Positions 34,825 to 44,181 of a DNA stretch of 64,000 nucleotides are shown here, piece after piece. Where the stretch lies: the NCBI GenBank assembly GCA_944322755.1, contig CALUPY010000001.1, positions 149,140 to 213,139 on the forward strand. The letters run 5' to 3'. Position numbers and translations under genes: made by a program. Below the pieces are notes generated by a model. The model worked only from the letters and a program-made list of their open reading frames with translations, did not search any database and was not told the origin of the DNA. Within the stretch, counting starts at the first letter, position 1; the number at the start of each line of letters is the position of its first letter. Source of the stretch: Candidatus Gastranaerophilales bacterium (GTDB lineage: Bacteria > Cyanobacteriota > Vampirovibrionia > Gastranaerophilales > Gastranaerophilaceae).

Positions 34825-36564
34825 TTAATCCATTTTTATCGGTTTTTTAACTTTTACTTTATCCGGCAAAATATTCATTATTCTGGCAGTCTGCAATGCA
34901 ACCTCTCTGAAAACAGGTGCAGCAACAGTACTTCCCCACAAAGCTCCTTTTGAAGGAGAGTCGATAACAACATAAATAAGTACTTCAGGATTTGTCGCAG
35001 GGAAAAAGCCGATAATCGATGTTACAAGCTTTGATGTATATCCTTTGCCGCCACTTACTGACTTTCTTGCTGTACCTGTTTTTGCAGCAACAGTGTAGTC
35101 CTCGAGATTTACCGGCGATTTTGAACGGCCGATACTTCCAGCAAGAAGCTTTGTTACAGAATGCGCTGTTTGAGGCGACAATACCTGCACCTGTTTCACT
35201 TTCTCCGGCAGCAATTCCGGAGGATACTGTATCACATGGGGAGTTACCTTAATCCCGTTATTTGCAATAGAAGATATAGCTGATGCCAGTTGTATTGCAG
35301 TAACAGAAACCCCGTAACCGTAGCCAATTGACGCATGTGTAGATTTATACCAATCTTTGTAATCAGTAATAATACCTCTTGACTCACCGGGCAAATCTAT
35401 TCCGGTTTTTTCGCCTATACCAAAGCGTTTTAGCATATTATAGTGTTCTTGTTTTGTCATCATTAAAGCTACTTTGGCACTGCCTACGTTGCTTGAATGT
35501 TCAAACAAATAATACAAGTCAATTGCCCCGGGGAAGGGATGAACATCATAGTCATAATTTTTTATTGTCCACTTATCTACTTCAAGCTTTCCTGAATCAA
35601 GAATCTTCGAATTTTCTTTGATACGTCCAGTTTCCAGAGCTGATGCAATAGTCAGAACTTTAAATGTAGAACCGGGTTCAAATACATCGCTCAAAGTCCA
35701 GTTCGTCAGCTGGGTAAGCGTGGCTTTTTTATAGTTATTAGGGTTGTAGGAAGGTTGTACGGCATATCCCAGAATCTCGCCATTTTTTGGATTCATAACA
35801 ATAACCGTACCGCGGATTGCGCCTTTGTCTTTTATTACCTTGGCGAGTTCCACCTCACAAACGTGCTGTATAGCTGAATCTATAGTGAGAGTAATTGATT
35901 TTCCTCTTAATGGCGCTGTTGTTGCTGCAGGATCCGTTGAAACCTCATAAATAATATCTCCGTCAGGAGTTTTTTCAAAATTTACATTCTGCTCAACTTC
36001 TTCGAGAATATCTTTGGCAGTGAGTTCAACACCGGCGGCTACATCAGCATCAGGATTATAATACCCGAGAATATGCGCAGCCATATTGCCCTGCGGGTAT
36101 ACTCTCTCATTTTTCTTACCAAGACTAATTTCTCTTAACCCTAACTCCCTAATTTTTTTTGCAGTAACACGCGGCACATCTTTTTTTAGAACAATAATCT
36201 TCTCATCTTTGGCGAGTTCTTTTGCCAGCTTGCCCTTATTCAGTTCCAATACCGGTGCAAGTATAGCAGCGAGTTCATTAGGTGTATGATCATAATATTC
36301 TGTATGCGCATATACATCAAAAGAAGTCTTGTCAGAGGCAAGTTTTATTCCGTTTCTGTCCAAAATTGCCCCTCTCATAACAAAACTTTTGGCACTGCGC
36401 TGGCGTTTTGCTTGATTTCGATAGTTTTTTATATCCACTACCATTATCAAAAACAGATAAACAATTATGACAAAGCATACAAAAATACACAGGCATTGCC
36501 ACAAAATCAGTTTTTTATCAAATTCCTTGAATTTCTCTTTTTCGCTGTGATAACTTCTCCCCAT
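34825..36564 (-). CDS. ftsI: Class B penicillin-binding protein (FtsI/PBP3 type)
   Basis: A septal or elongasome transpeptidase, 579 residues. One N-terminal membrane anchor (about 20-44), the pedestal motif RGAILDRNGIKLAS, then the transpeptidase domain with all three motifs: STFK at 299-302 (active Ser 299), SSN at 357-359 and KTG at 495-497. Close association with murE favours FtsI over PBP2. A PASTA domain is absent. The gene leads the murE cluster. Confidence 0.9.
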   Translation of the reverse strand: MGRSYHSEKEKFKEFDKKLILWQCLCIFVCFVIIVYLFLIMVVDIKNYRNQAKRQRSAKSFVMRGAILDRNGIKLASDKTSFDVYAHTEYYDHTPNELAAILAPVLELNKGKLAKELAKDEKIIVLKKDVPRVTAKKIRELGLREISLGKKNERVYPQGNMAAHILGYYNPDADVAAGVELTAKDILEEVEQNVNFEKTPDGDIIYEVSTDPAATTAPLRGKSITLTIDSAIQHVCEVELAKVIKDKGAIRGTVIVMNPKNGEILGYAVQPSYNPNNYKKATLTQLTNWTLSDVFEPGSTFKVLTIASALETGRIKENSKILDSGKLEVDKWTIKNYDYDVHPFPGAIDLYYLFEHSSNVGSAKVALMMTKQEHYNMLKRFGIGEKTGIDLPGESRGIITDYKDWYKSTHASIGYGYGVSVTAIQLASAISSIANNGIKVTPHVIQYPPELLPEKVKQVQVLSPQTAHSVTKLLAGSIGRSKSPVNLEDYTVAAKTGTARKSVSGGKGYTSKLVTSIIGFFPATNPEVLIYVVIDSPSKGALWGSTVAAPVFREVALQTARIMNILPDKVKVKKPIKMD

Positions 36565-36631
36565 TCCCTAATCATAGCACAATAAAAAAGAGTTGAACGA
36601 TTAATTTATGTAAAATTTTTAATTTAGCATA

Positions 36632-37297
36632 TTAATCGAGTTTGCCTTCATCAAGCAAACTTTGTACTTTTTCGACAATAATTTTATGTATTTCATAGAC
36701 TCCTAAAGTACCGTCAATACTAACAAAATTGTAATCCTTTTTCATTTGCTCGTATTCGGTAAGACATTTGTCCTGATAAATTGTGAAACTCTTATAAAAA
36801 TCAGAGCTAAGTCCTATATCCCTGCCGGATTCCCAATAGTCAAGCCCTGTAGTGCCAATAACTCTTTTCAGCAAAACATCAACAGGCATATCTAGATAGA
36901 AAACTAAATCAGGCTCAGGTGCAAAATCATAAAGTTTTTCAACCCATTCCAAATCAAGGCCTCTCACAACATCTCTGGCAAATGCCGTGTATTTGTATCT
37001 ATCCATTAACACAACAAAGCCGGCTTTTAGCGCAGGAATAATCGTATTTTCAAGTCGATCCGCAAAATCCGCCGCATATAACAAGCTAAAAGTAGTAGCA
37101 TTCAAAAGGTTTCTGTCTTTCGCGTCATCAATTACATTTGCAATAAGTCTCGATGTTTTCCATTCACTGACCATTGCACCGTAGCTTTTTTCCTCAATCC
37201 ACTGCTTTAACAATTCTATCTGGGTGGATTTGCCGGAACCGTCTGTTCCTTCTATTACTATTAAAAGGCCGTTATGTTCATTATTTTTACTTTTCAT
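36632..37297 (-). CDS. Thymidylate-kinase-like protein, second of a tandem pair
   Basis: A 221-residue P-loop kinase of the Tmk family: GTDGSGKSTQIELLKQWI (Walker A), DRYKYTAFARDVVRGLD (the DR-type motif that usually reads DRYxxSxxAYQG) and PDLVFYLDMPVDVLLKR. It probably phosphorylates dTMP or a related nucleotide. The start codon overlaps the stop of the upstream paralogue (TAATG), so the two are tightly coupled. About half the residues match the neighbour, including both motifs, so it arose by duplication. Which copy is the true Tmk cannot be told from sequence. Confidence 0.82.
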   Translation of the reverse strand: MKSKNNEHNGLLIVIEGTDGSGKSTQIELLKQWIEEKSYGAMVSEWKTSRLIANVIDDAKDRNLLNATTFSLLYAADFADRLENTIIPALKAGFVVLMDRYKYTAFARDVVRGLDLEWVEKLYDFAPEPDLVFYLDMPVDVLLKRVIGTTGLDYWESGRDIGLSSDFYKSFTIYQDKCLTEYEQMKKDYNFVSIDGTLGVYEIHKIIVEKVQSLLDEGKLD

Positions 37298-37968
37298 TAC
37301 AGAATAATTCCTTTTTTTGCGAGAATTTCAACAACAAGTTTTCTCATCTCTACCTGTTTTGCGTGTATTGACTGCTGTGCATCTATAGAAACAAGTCCGT
37401 ATTCTTCCACCATTTTTTCATACTCATTATTCACACGATTCTGAAAAATTACGTAGCTCTTATACGGATTATTGCTCAATTTTAAATCCATACCGGCTTC
37501 ATAAAAACTTGGCGTTCTGTTTGAACATATACGCTCAAGTGATATTTCAGCAGAAATTGAATAATACAATGCCAAATCTGGTTTTATTGCAAAACCATAC
37601 ATATTTCTTACCCAGTCTCTATCTACACCTCTTGCGACATCTCTGGCAAAAGCGGTATACGCATATCTGTCAGCAAGCACAATAAAGCCCGCCTTCATTG
37701 CCGGGATAATTATTTGTTCGAGCCTATCAGCAAAATCAACCGCATGCAAAAGACTAAAGGTTCTCGGGCTCAGGAGATTTTTTTTCTTAGCCCGCTTTGT
37801 TGTCTGGGATATCAAATCTGAAGAATTCCATTCTGTATAAATAACATCAAGATTTTTTGACTTCAACCAGTCCCTTAATATTCCGATTTGTGTAGACTTT
37901 CCGGAACCATCAATGCCTTCAACGCATATTAATGTACCCGGCAGCCCATGTTCTTTCAAAAATCTCAC
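37297..37968 (-). CDS. Thymidylate-kinase-like protein, first of a tandem pair
   Basis: A 223-residue paralogue of the next gene, with GIDGSGKSTQIGILRDWL, DRYAYTAFARDVARGVD and PDLALYYSISAEISLERI. The variant YTAFARD in place of SxxAYQ is shared by both copies and marks a distinct Tmk subgroup. Both Walker A motifs are intact. A heterodimer is possible, as Tmk enzymes are dimers and the genes overlap by one base. Confidence 0.82.
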   Translation of the reverse strand: MRFLKEHGLPGTLICVEGIDGSGKSTQIGILRDWLKSKNLDVIYTEWNSSDLISQTTKRAKKKNLLSPRTFSLLHAVDFADRLEQIIIPAMKAGFIVLADRYAYTAFARDVARGVDRDWVRNMYGFAIKPDLALYYSISAEISLERICSNRTPSFYEAGMDLKLSNNPYKSYVIFQNRVNNEYEKMVEEYGLVSIDAQQSIHAKQVEMRKLVVEILAKKGIIL

Positions 37969-38028
37969 ATCAGCCTCGCATAGTTTAGATAGTATTCAAA
38001 TATAATACCATATTTTTATGCAAACAAA

Positions 38029-38057
38029 AACAGCCGGCTAAACACTAACCGGCTGTT
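38029..38057 (-). terminator. Terminator of the 100-residue gene
   Basis: AACAGCCGG pairs with CCGGCTGTT around an 11-base loop, followed on the minus strand by TTTTTG, 22 bases past the stop of the 38080 gene. Confidence 0.8.
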
Positions 38058-38079
38058 AAGCTATATATGAAATGATCAA

Positions 38080-38382
38080 TTAAGCCGTCAGACTTAAAGA
38101 ACCTGATGCATTTTCAGCGCTTTTTCCGCCGTCTATGCGTGCATTATTGCCAAAAAGATTTTCATTTTTACCTTTTTCTTTCTGGATTCTTTCATTATTC
38201 ATTGCTGTCATTTCTGCTTCCAGACGGGTCATTTTAGTCTCAATCTGGGAAAGTTGATCTTTGTTGTTGTCTCCGCCTTTTGCCTCAATAGCTTTTTTCT
38301 GTTTTTCTAAATTCTGATATTCTGTTTTTTTAGACCAATCAGCAACTGAAACAAACTGAATAGCATTAAGATTAAATGACAT
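38080..38382 (-). CDS. Small coiled-coil protein, unknown function
   Basis: A 100-residue protein, MSFNLNAIQFVSVADWSKKT at the start, then a Lys/Glu/Gln-rich coiled coil (about 20-70) and a Ser/Asn/Ala tail. AGAAAGGAAAAG precedes the ATG. It is monocistronic, with a terminator of its own. Confidence 0.65.
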   Translation of the reverse strand: MSFNLNAIQFVSVADWSKKTEYQNLEKQKKAIEAKGGDNNKDQLSQIETKMTRLEAEMTAMNNERIQKEKGKNENLFGNNARIDGGKSAENASGSLSLTA

Positions 38383-38889
38383 AGCTCTTTTCCTTTCTTA
38401 CTTACACAATATTTATTATTTTGTAGCACCTCATACATATATAAAAAGTATTTCAAAATTATAGAATTTCATTTTTTTTAAAACATGTTACATTACTTAA
38501 TATTTTGATAAAAATATGGTATTTAGTTTTTTGCATACAAATATAATCTAGTGTCGCATTTGCCCCGGCTCAATTCAGCCGGCACCTGCTCACCTTTTCA
38601 ATTCAATTGACATTCACCTTCACTGCGTTTCGGTGACAGGCTCACTACTCCTCGCTTCGGTGTGCGTGTTCGCTTTGTCAAAGAATTCTTTCATGTCATT
38701 TCTTTTCTTATAACGAATTTTTCTCGGACATATTTTCTATGCAATCCGCTAAATATCATTTTAGATGTATATCTATAAATTCGGGCTGCACTGTTGCTTA
38801 AAATCAAGCTTCAGATGTTGACCAACTTCCAATTTATAAATTGCTCAACCCTCATTTTTTGGAGAAAAAGAAAAATCAAAAATAGTCTA
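38383..38889. other. 507-base gene-free stretch
   Basis: No credible reading frame or RNA gene seen. The first ~160 bases are AT-rich and probably hold the promoter of the 38080 gene. From 38560 to 38690 the DNA is unusually GC-rich, with runs such as CCTCGCTTCGG and GCGTTTCGGTGAC. These resemble, loosely, the GC-rich cores of the tRNA-linked repeats, so it may be a decayed copy of that repeat type. Confidence 0.4.
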
Positions 38890-40377
38890 TTATTCTCGCA
38901 TAGCCTTTTTCATAATAAGAATTTCAGATCTGTTTAAAAGTTCCTTTGTGACAGAAAAATCATTGATTAAGTTTGCAAGTTTGGGTGCCGGTATATCCTT
39001 TTGTTTTATATTTAGTTGAATTTCTGTCGGTATAAATCTTGCATAGTTCATATGATATACTTTTCCGTCCGCATCAATCAGTCTGTGCATCAAAATTTCG
39101 TGATATCTGCCATTCTCTTTTAAATCCGCTATAACTTTTTTCATTGGTTCATCATATTCAGTTAAAGGTGCTTTTATATCAAATTTTTTCATAAAATCCT
39201 TCATTCTGCCGGATGAGTTCAAACTTGTATCGAACAGATTAAGTTTAAAATAGAGATTGACGAGCTTGTGCCCAAGCATGTCCGAACTTTTTATATATTT
39301 TTGCTCTCCTGCCAAATCATCTTTACACAATCTTTGTACCTTGCTAAAGACCTGTTCTGCCAGAGATTTAATAGCTTTTTTGTCAAAATATTTTGTATTG
39401 GAGCCTTTAGAATCAAAACTTCTCAAAAGTATATGAAATTTTGGGTTGTCTGCTAGCTGAATAAAAGTAAAAAGACTATTGGCCATATTGTCTGTAAAAC
39501 GTTCTCTCAGACGGTTTGCTTTTTCAGCTTCTCCTTTTTTCAATGCCTTTACTGAAGCAATATAAGATGCGTTAAATACATTAAACGAAATATTAAAAGC
39601 ATTTAGTTTTTCCATATTTTCCGGTTTCAAAAAATAATTTGCATATTTTTCAGCTCTTTTTTGCAGCACAGAATTATTTTTATACCATCCGGAGGTGTCA
39701 AAAGCAGTGCGTCTGCCTGTCGAATTATAGAGTTCTGTGGCAAGCTCGGTAAAATCATATATTTTGCCTTTTTTATCTTTTACAGCAAGGTTTATACAGT
39801 CAGAGTCATAGAAAAATTCTGTTGTTCTGTACAAAATGTCATCCCTTGCAATTTGAAAATTTTCTCCGAATATATCCAGTCCTAAAAAACGTTTCTTTAA
39901 AGTTTTTAACCCCTTTGTAATTGCTGTAAAATCTTCCCAGGACATTGCTCTTTTAGAAGGTTTTGCGTCTGCATAGCAGTATCCGCACATATTTTTACAT
40001 CCCCTGTTGACTGCAATAACATGTAGATTTTCGCAAAGATATTGAATCTCCTTCATTGTCATATTTTTAAATACTTTTATACCATATTGCAAACCCTCGA
40101 AAGGCTCCATGGCAAAGTCTCTCAATACAAAATCTTTTTCACAGTTTGTTATTTCAACATACTTTTTTAAATCAAGAACTCTTCTTTTTGCTTGAAGAAA
40201 CTTGGCAAACTTTTTGATTTCAGAAAACGGATTTCCCTTAAAACTTGTATTATTCGAATTTACTGCTCTTATATTAATCTTGCAGGCAGAATTTGTACTG
40301 CATTTTTTTACGGCCTCAACATCTGTATAAAAATTCCTATACTTCAAGTTATTTGTTTTATAAGGTTGTATTTTCAT
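38890..40377 (-). CDS. Radical SAM protein of unknown substrate
   Basis: A 495-residue protein with NRGCKNMCGYCYADAKPS: CxxxCxxC, the [4Fe-4S] cluster motif of radical-SAM enzymes, at about residues 118-125. A partial TIM barrel follows, with SwEDF-type helix and GLDIFGENF. The N-terminal ~55 residues are basic and disordered and contain the short motif NNTSFKGNP at 43-50, which recurs in other unknown proteins here. No second cluster or SPASM domain is obvious. Substrate cannot be predicted. Confidence 0.78.
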   Translation of the reverse strand: MKIQPYKTNNLKYRNFYTDVEAVKKCSTNSACKINIRAVNSNNTSFKGNPFSEIKKFAKFLQAKRRVLDLKKYVEITNCEKDFVLRDFAMEPFEGLQYGIKVFKNMTMKEIQYLCENLHVIAVNRGCKNMCGYCYADAKPSKRAMSWEDFTAITKGLKTLKKRFLGLDIFGENFQIARDDILYRTTEFFYDSDCINLAVKDKKGKIYDFTELATELYNSTGRRTAFDTSGWYKNNSVLQKRAEKYANYFLKPENMEKLNAFNISFNVFNASYIASVKALKKGEAEKANRLRERFTDNMANSLFTFIQLADNPKFHILLRSFDSKGSNTKYFDKKAIKSLAEQVFSKVQRLCKDDLAGEQKYIKSSDMLGHKLVNLYFKLNLFDTSLNSSGRMKDFMKKFDIKAPLTEYDEPMKKVIADLKENGRYHEILMHRLIDADGKVYHMNYARFIPTEIQLNIKQKDIPAPKLANLINDFSVTKELLNRSEILIMKKAMRE

Positions 40378-40490
40378 TTGTTATCCTTAATCAGTAAATG
40401 TTTATACACTATGCTGCCTTACTGGATAAAAAACGAAAACGAAAATTTTTGCCTGCTTTTTACATTTTTTTTACAAATAGCCGTTTATGT

Positions 40491-42977
40491 TTAAAGATAC
40501 TTTCCGGTAATACTGTTTTTGCAGGCAGAAATTTCTTCCGGTGTTCCCGAGGCTACTATTGTTCCTCCGTCTTCACCGCCTCCGGGCCCCATATCAATAA
40601 TATAATCTGCATTTCTTATAACATCCAAATCATGCTCAATAACAATAACTGTTGCATTGTTGTCAATCAACTGCTGAAACACAGTGAGTAAAGACCTGAC
40701 ATCTAAAGGATGAAGACCGATTGTTGGTTCATCAAATATAAAAACAGCATCCTCTTGTTTTCGACCCATTTCAGAAGCGAGTTTCAAACGCTGCGCTTCT
40801 CCACCGGAAAGACTCGGAGTTGCCTCTCCCAGCGTTAAATATCCGAGTCCTAATTTTTTTAGCACTTCAAGCCGTTGTCTTACTATATTCAAATCTTTGC
40901 AAGCACAAAGTGCATGGTTTATGTCCATTGCCATAATTTCAGGCAGAGAATATGAATCCTTTGTCTTTGAGATATATTTAATACTTTCCGCATTTTTTGC
41001 ATATCTTGAGCCGCGGCAGTCAGGGCAGGGAACATCTACATCCGGCAAAAACTGTACATCGAGACTTATGCTTCCGGTTCCGTCACAGGTGGGACAACGT
41101 AAAGTGCCGGTATTGTATGAAAAATCACCGGATTTGTATCCGTGTTCTTTCGCGTCTTTTGTTTTTGCAAACACCTTTCTCAGTTCATCATGCACATTTG
41201 CATAAGTTGCGACTGTAGAGCGGACATTTATGCCAATAGGCGTAGCGTCAATGAGTTTTACATTATTAATGCCGTCAGCATATATGCTTTTTACATGTTC
41301 AGGCAGCTTTCTTCCTGCAATATGGTTCTCCAGAGCAGGAATAAGGCTTTCCAGTATCAAAGTTGTTTTACCGGAACCGGATACACCTGTTATTACAGTA
41401 AGCCGTCCGCGGGGGATTTTTACTTCAAGAGGCTTTACAGTATGAATATTTGATGTGGAAAGGGAAATTTCTCCGTTTTCAAACATTTGTGCAGGTTTTA
41501 TCTGTGTACGAAAGCGGCTGACATTATTTTTGGATAAAAACGGGCCTATTTTTGAAACGGAATTTTTTATTATATCCGGAATTGAGCCTTGGGCAATGAC
41601 TTCACCACCGTCCGCACCTGATTCCGGCCCCATTTCTATAATCCAGTCAGACTCTGACAAAATTTGTGTATCATGGTCGACAAGCACAACTGAGTTTCCG
41701 TCAGATACAAGATCATGCATTACAGCATTCAAGCCTTTAATATTTGCCGGATGCAGACCTATAGACGGTTCATCCAATACATAAAGAACGCCTGTTGTTC
41801 GGTTTCTAACAGAGCGGGCAAGCTGCATTCTCTGTCTTTCTCCCGTAGAAAGAGTTGACGCTGCACGGTCAAGCGATAGATACCCAAGCCCGAGTTCAGT
41901 CAGTCTTTTTGCTGTAGCCTGAAAAGATTCGCAAATAGCTTCTGCCATTGGTTTCATTTTTTGAGGGAGAGAAGTAGGAATTCCGTCAACCCATTCTATA
42001 AGTTGGGATAATGTCATTTTGCAGGCTTCATCCAGAGATATGCCGCGGAGTCTGGGCGCTCTTGCCTCTTCTGACAGGCGGGTGCCTTTGCAATCAGGAC
42101 AAATATCCTCTTTTAAAAATTTTTCAACACGCTTCATTCCCTTTTCGTCTTTTACTTTTCTGAGCGCGTTTTCTACTGTATATACGGCGTTAAAATACGT
42201 AAAATCAATTTCACCTGCCTGATTGGAATTTTTCGCTTTGTAGAAGATGTGTTTTTTTTCAGCCGGGCCATGGAAAACAATCTCTCTCTCTTTTGGGGTT
42301 AATTCCCTAAAAGGGATATTTGTCCGCACACCCATCTCACGGCAAACATCAGTCATAAGAGACCACATAAGAGAATTCCAGGGAGCAACTGCCCCTTCGT
42401 CTATAGTAAGTGATTCGTCGGGAACAAGAGTAGATTCATCTACCGTTCTGACCGTACCGACTCCGCCGCAGCGCTGGCATGCACCCTGACTGTTAAAAGC
42501 AAGTTGTTCTGCAGAAGGTGCATAGAAATGCGCACCGCATTCAGGGCAGACCAGCTCTTTGTCAGCAGCAACATCAAGTGTCGGTTCGAGATAGTGACCG
42601 TTGGGACAGCGGTGATTTGCGAGTCTGGAGTACATAAGTCTCAGGCTGTTCAGCAGTTCTGTACCTGTTCCGAAAGTACTGCGAATTCCGGGTACACCGG
42701 GTCTTTGGTGAAGAGCAAGAGCTGCCGGAACATAAAGTATTTCATCGACCTGTGCTTTTGAGGCCTGTGTCATTCTTCGCCTTGTGTAAGTGGAAAGAGC
42801 TTCGAGATAACGTCTTGAACCTTCTGCATACAGAACGCCGAGGGCAAGAGAAGACTTTCCTGAGCCGGAAACACCTGCAATGCCGACGATTTTATTTAGA
42901 GGAATATCAACATCAATATTTTTCAAATTATGAACTTTGGCACCGCGAATTTTTATTTTATCGACACTTTGGGACAT
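40491..42977 (-). CDS. UvrA-like excinuclease ATPase, short (UvrA2-type) form
   Basis: An 828-residue UvrA-family protein with two ABC ATPase domains: GVSGSGKSSLALGVLYAEG and LSTGERQRMQLARSVRNRTT for the first, GVSGSGKTTLI and LSGGEAQRLKLASEMG for the second. Three Cys4 zinc modules (CPECG...CQRCG, CPDCKG, CPTCDG...CPDCRG) are visible. It is ~110 residues shorter than standard UvrA (~940), which indicates a class II/III form lacking part of the UvrB-binding region. Such forms are linked to drug or damage tolerance. Whether a canonical uvrA exists elsewhere is unknown. Confidence 0.9.
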   Translation of the reverse strand: MSQSVDKIKIRGAKVHNLKNIDVDIPLNKIVGIAGVSGSGKSSLALGVLYAEGSRRYLEALSTYTRRRMTQASKAQVDEILYVPAALALHQRPGVPGIRSTFGTGTELLNSLRLMYSRLANHRCPNGHYLEPTLDVAADKELVCPECGAHFYAPSAEQLAFNSQGACQRCGGVGTVRTVDESTLVPDESLTIDEGAVAPWNSLMWSLMTDVCREMGVRTNIPFRELTPKEREIVFHGPAEKKHIFYKAKNSNQAGEIDFTYFNAVYTVENALRKVKDEKGMKRVEKFLKEDICPDCKGTRLSEEARAPRLRGISLDEACKMTLSQLIEWVDGIPTSLPQKMKPMAEAICESFQATAKRLTELGLGYLSLDRAASTLSTGERQRMQLARSVRNRTTGVLYVLDEPSIGLHPANIKGLNAVMHDLVSDGNSVVLVDHDTQILSESDWIIEMGPESGADGGEVIAQGSIPDIIKNSVSKIGPFLSKNNVSRFRTQIKPAQMFENGEISLSTSNIHTVKPLEVKIPRGRLTVITGVSGSGKTTLILESLIPALENHIAGRKLPEHVKSIYADGINNVKLIDATPIGINVRSTVATYANVHDELRKVFAKTKDAKEHGYKSGDFSYNTGTLRCPTCDGTGSISLDVQFLPDVDVPCPDCRGSRYAKNAESIKYISKTKDSYSLPEIMAMDINHALCACKDLNIVRQRLEVLKKLGLGYLTLGEATPSLSGGEAQRLKLASEMGRKQEDAVFIFDEPTIGLHPLDVRSLLTVFQQLIDNNATVIVIEHDLDVIRNADYIIDMGPGGGEDGGTIVASGTPEEISACKNSITGKYL

Positions 42978-43108
42978 TTTATCAACCTCGCTGCATGTAT
43001 TTTATAAATAATTATACACTTAAAAACACATGGGTAATGAATACAAAAACGGTATAGATTAATAATTTTGTGGATGATAACGCACAGCTGTAAAATGAGA
43101 CTGTGCAT

Positions 43109-43350
43109 TCAGCTGATGTAAATCATAGTTTCTGCAATGTATTTAGGACTGCCTGCATCTGCCATTGATGAAAATTGGGATGTATATGTGCCGAGTCTTT
43201 CTATATATTTTGAATTAGTTTCAGTCAATGAATGTATCATCATATTCTGATGGTCTGCGAAAATCTTGAAATAAATGTTGCTACAAGTGAGGTACCTATT
43301 GCCCTGCCTATGGTTTTAATAAAATTCTGCACAACGCTGGCATTAGACTG
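43109..43350 (-). pseudogene. Remnant of a DHA2-family (EmrB/QacA) MFS efflux transporter
   Basis: Translated on the minus strand, one frame reads NASVVQNFIKTIGRAIGTS and LVATFIS, then shifts frame to ADHQNMMIHSLTETNSKYIE and ends with a stop at 43109. The first part is the conserved FNFIRTIGGSIGTSL segment of EmrB-type transporters before the last membrane spans, so this is the C-terminal end of a dead pump. Upstream sequence carries stop codons in that frame. It lies between the UvrA-like gene and a recombinase. Confidence 0.6.
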
Positions 43351-43485
43351 TGTTCAGCCGCAATTATTTCGAAGGAAACTGTATTATCGGTATCATAATA
43401 TTCAATGTGGAAGTAGCAAAATTTATAAACCCCAAAATCCAATTTGCCATACAGGTTGCCATACAGGAACAAGAAAGGAGCAAAA

Positions 43486-44028
43486 ATGACAACTGTTGAA
43501 CCAATCAGGAATATTGCAGACATAAGAAAAGTGGAGAATTTTCTTAAAAAGAAAAGCAAGAGAGATCTTCTGTTATTTACTGTAGGGATAAACTGCGGTT
43601 TAAGAATATCTGATATAATAGCCCTGAATGTAGGAGATGTAAGAAATAAAGCATATATACAGTTAACTGAAAAGAAAACGGGAAAATTCAAAAAATTTCC
43701 CGTTAACGCAAAATTAAAACCTATGTTCGAGGAATATACACAAGGTAAAAAATCTGATGAGGCGTTATTTAAGACAGTATTCAAAAACAGGATAGACCGA
43801 TTTGCGGCATATCATATTATTAAAAATGCTTGTAAAGAAGCTGGTCTGCTTGAAAGAGTCGGAACACACACTATGAGAAAGACTTTCGGGTATCATCACT
43901 ACAAAAAATTCAAAGATGTGGCTATGCTCCAAAAAATATTTAACCATTCAAGTCCCCAAATTACTTTGCGATACATTGGTATTGAACAGGATGAGATTGA
44001 TAAAAGTTTTGAAAATTTTATTTTGTAA
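43486..44028 (+). CDS. Tyrosine recombinase/integrase (catalytic domain only)
   Basis: A 180-residue protein; the ATG at 43486 has AAGGAG 6 bases upstream, so the longer frame from 43444 is rejected. Catalytic residues are all present: R40 (GLRISD), K64 (EKKTG), H128-x2-R131 (HTMRKT), H154 (FNHSS) and Y163 (TLRYIG). The N-terminal core-binding domain is reduced. It matches the short integrases found in Firmicutes and gut bacteria. No attachment sites or cargo are evident. A direct repeat of GCCATACAGG (43446-43467) sits just before the start. Confidence 0.9.
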   Translation: MTTVEPIRNIADIRKVENFLKKKSKRDLLLFTVGINCGLRISDIIALNVGDVRNKAYIQLTEKKTGKFKKFPVNAKLKPMFEEYTQGKKSDEALFKTVFKNRIDRFAAYHIIKNACKEAGLLERVGTHTMRKTFGYHHYKKFKDVAMLQKIFNHSSPQITLRYIGIEQDEIDKSFENFIL

Positions 44029-44181
44029 AACTATCACTTTATAAACAAAATGTGAGAGTCTCTATGTTTATAGGATTTTGCAGGTAACAAAATGTATAAA
44101 AAAGGATTTTTATTTACCTTTATGTTAATATTATTAAAATAAAAAAGAATTATCACATTTTGTTTAAAAAGTGAGGATTTT

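Noticed and set aside
43308..43784. 158-codon minus-strand frame opposite the recombinase
   Set aside because: Antisense to a clear integrase with a full catalytic set; composition is that of a shadow frame.
43486..44028. Complete mobile element around the tyrosine recombinase
   Set aside because: No terminal repeats, excisionase or cargo can be delimited; only a short direct repeat GCCATACAGG is seen at one side.
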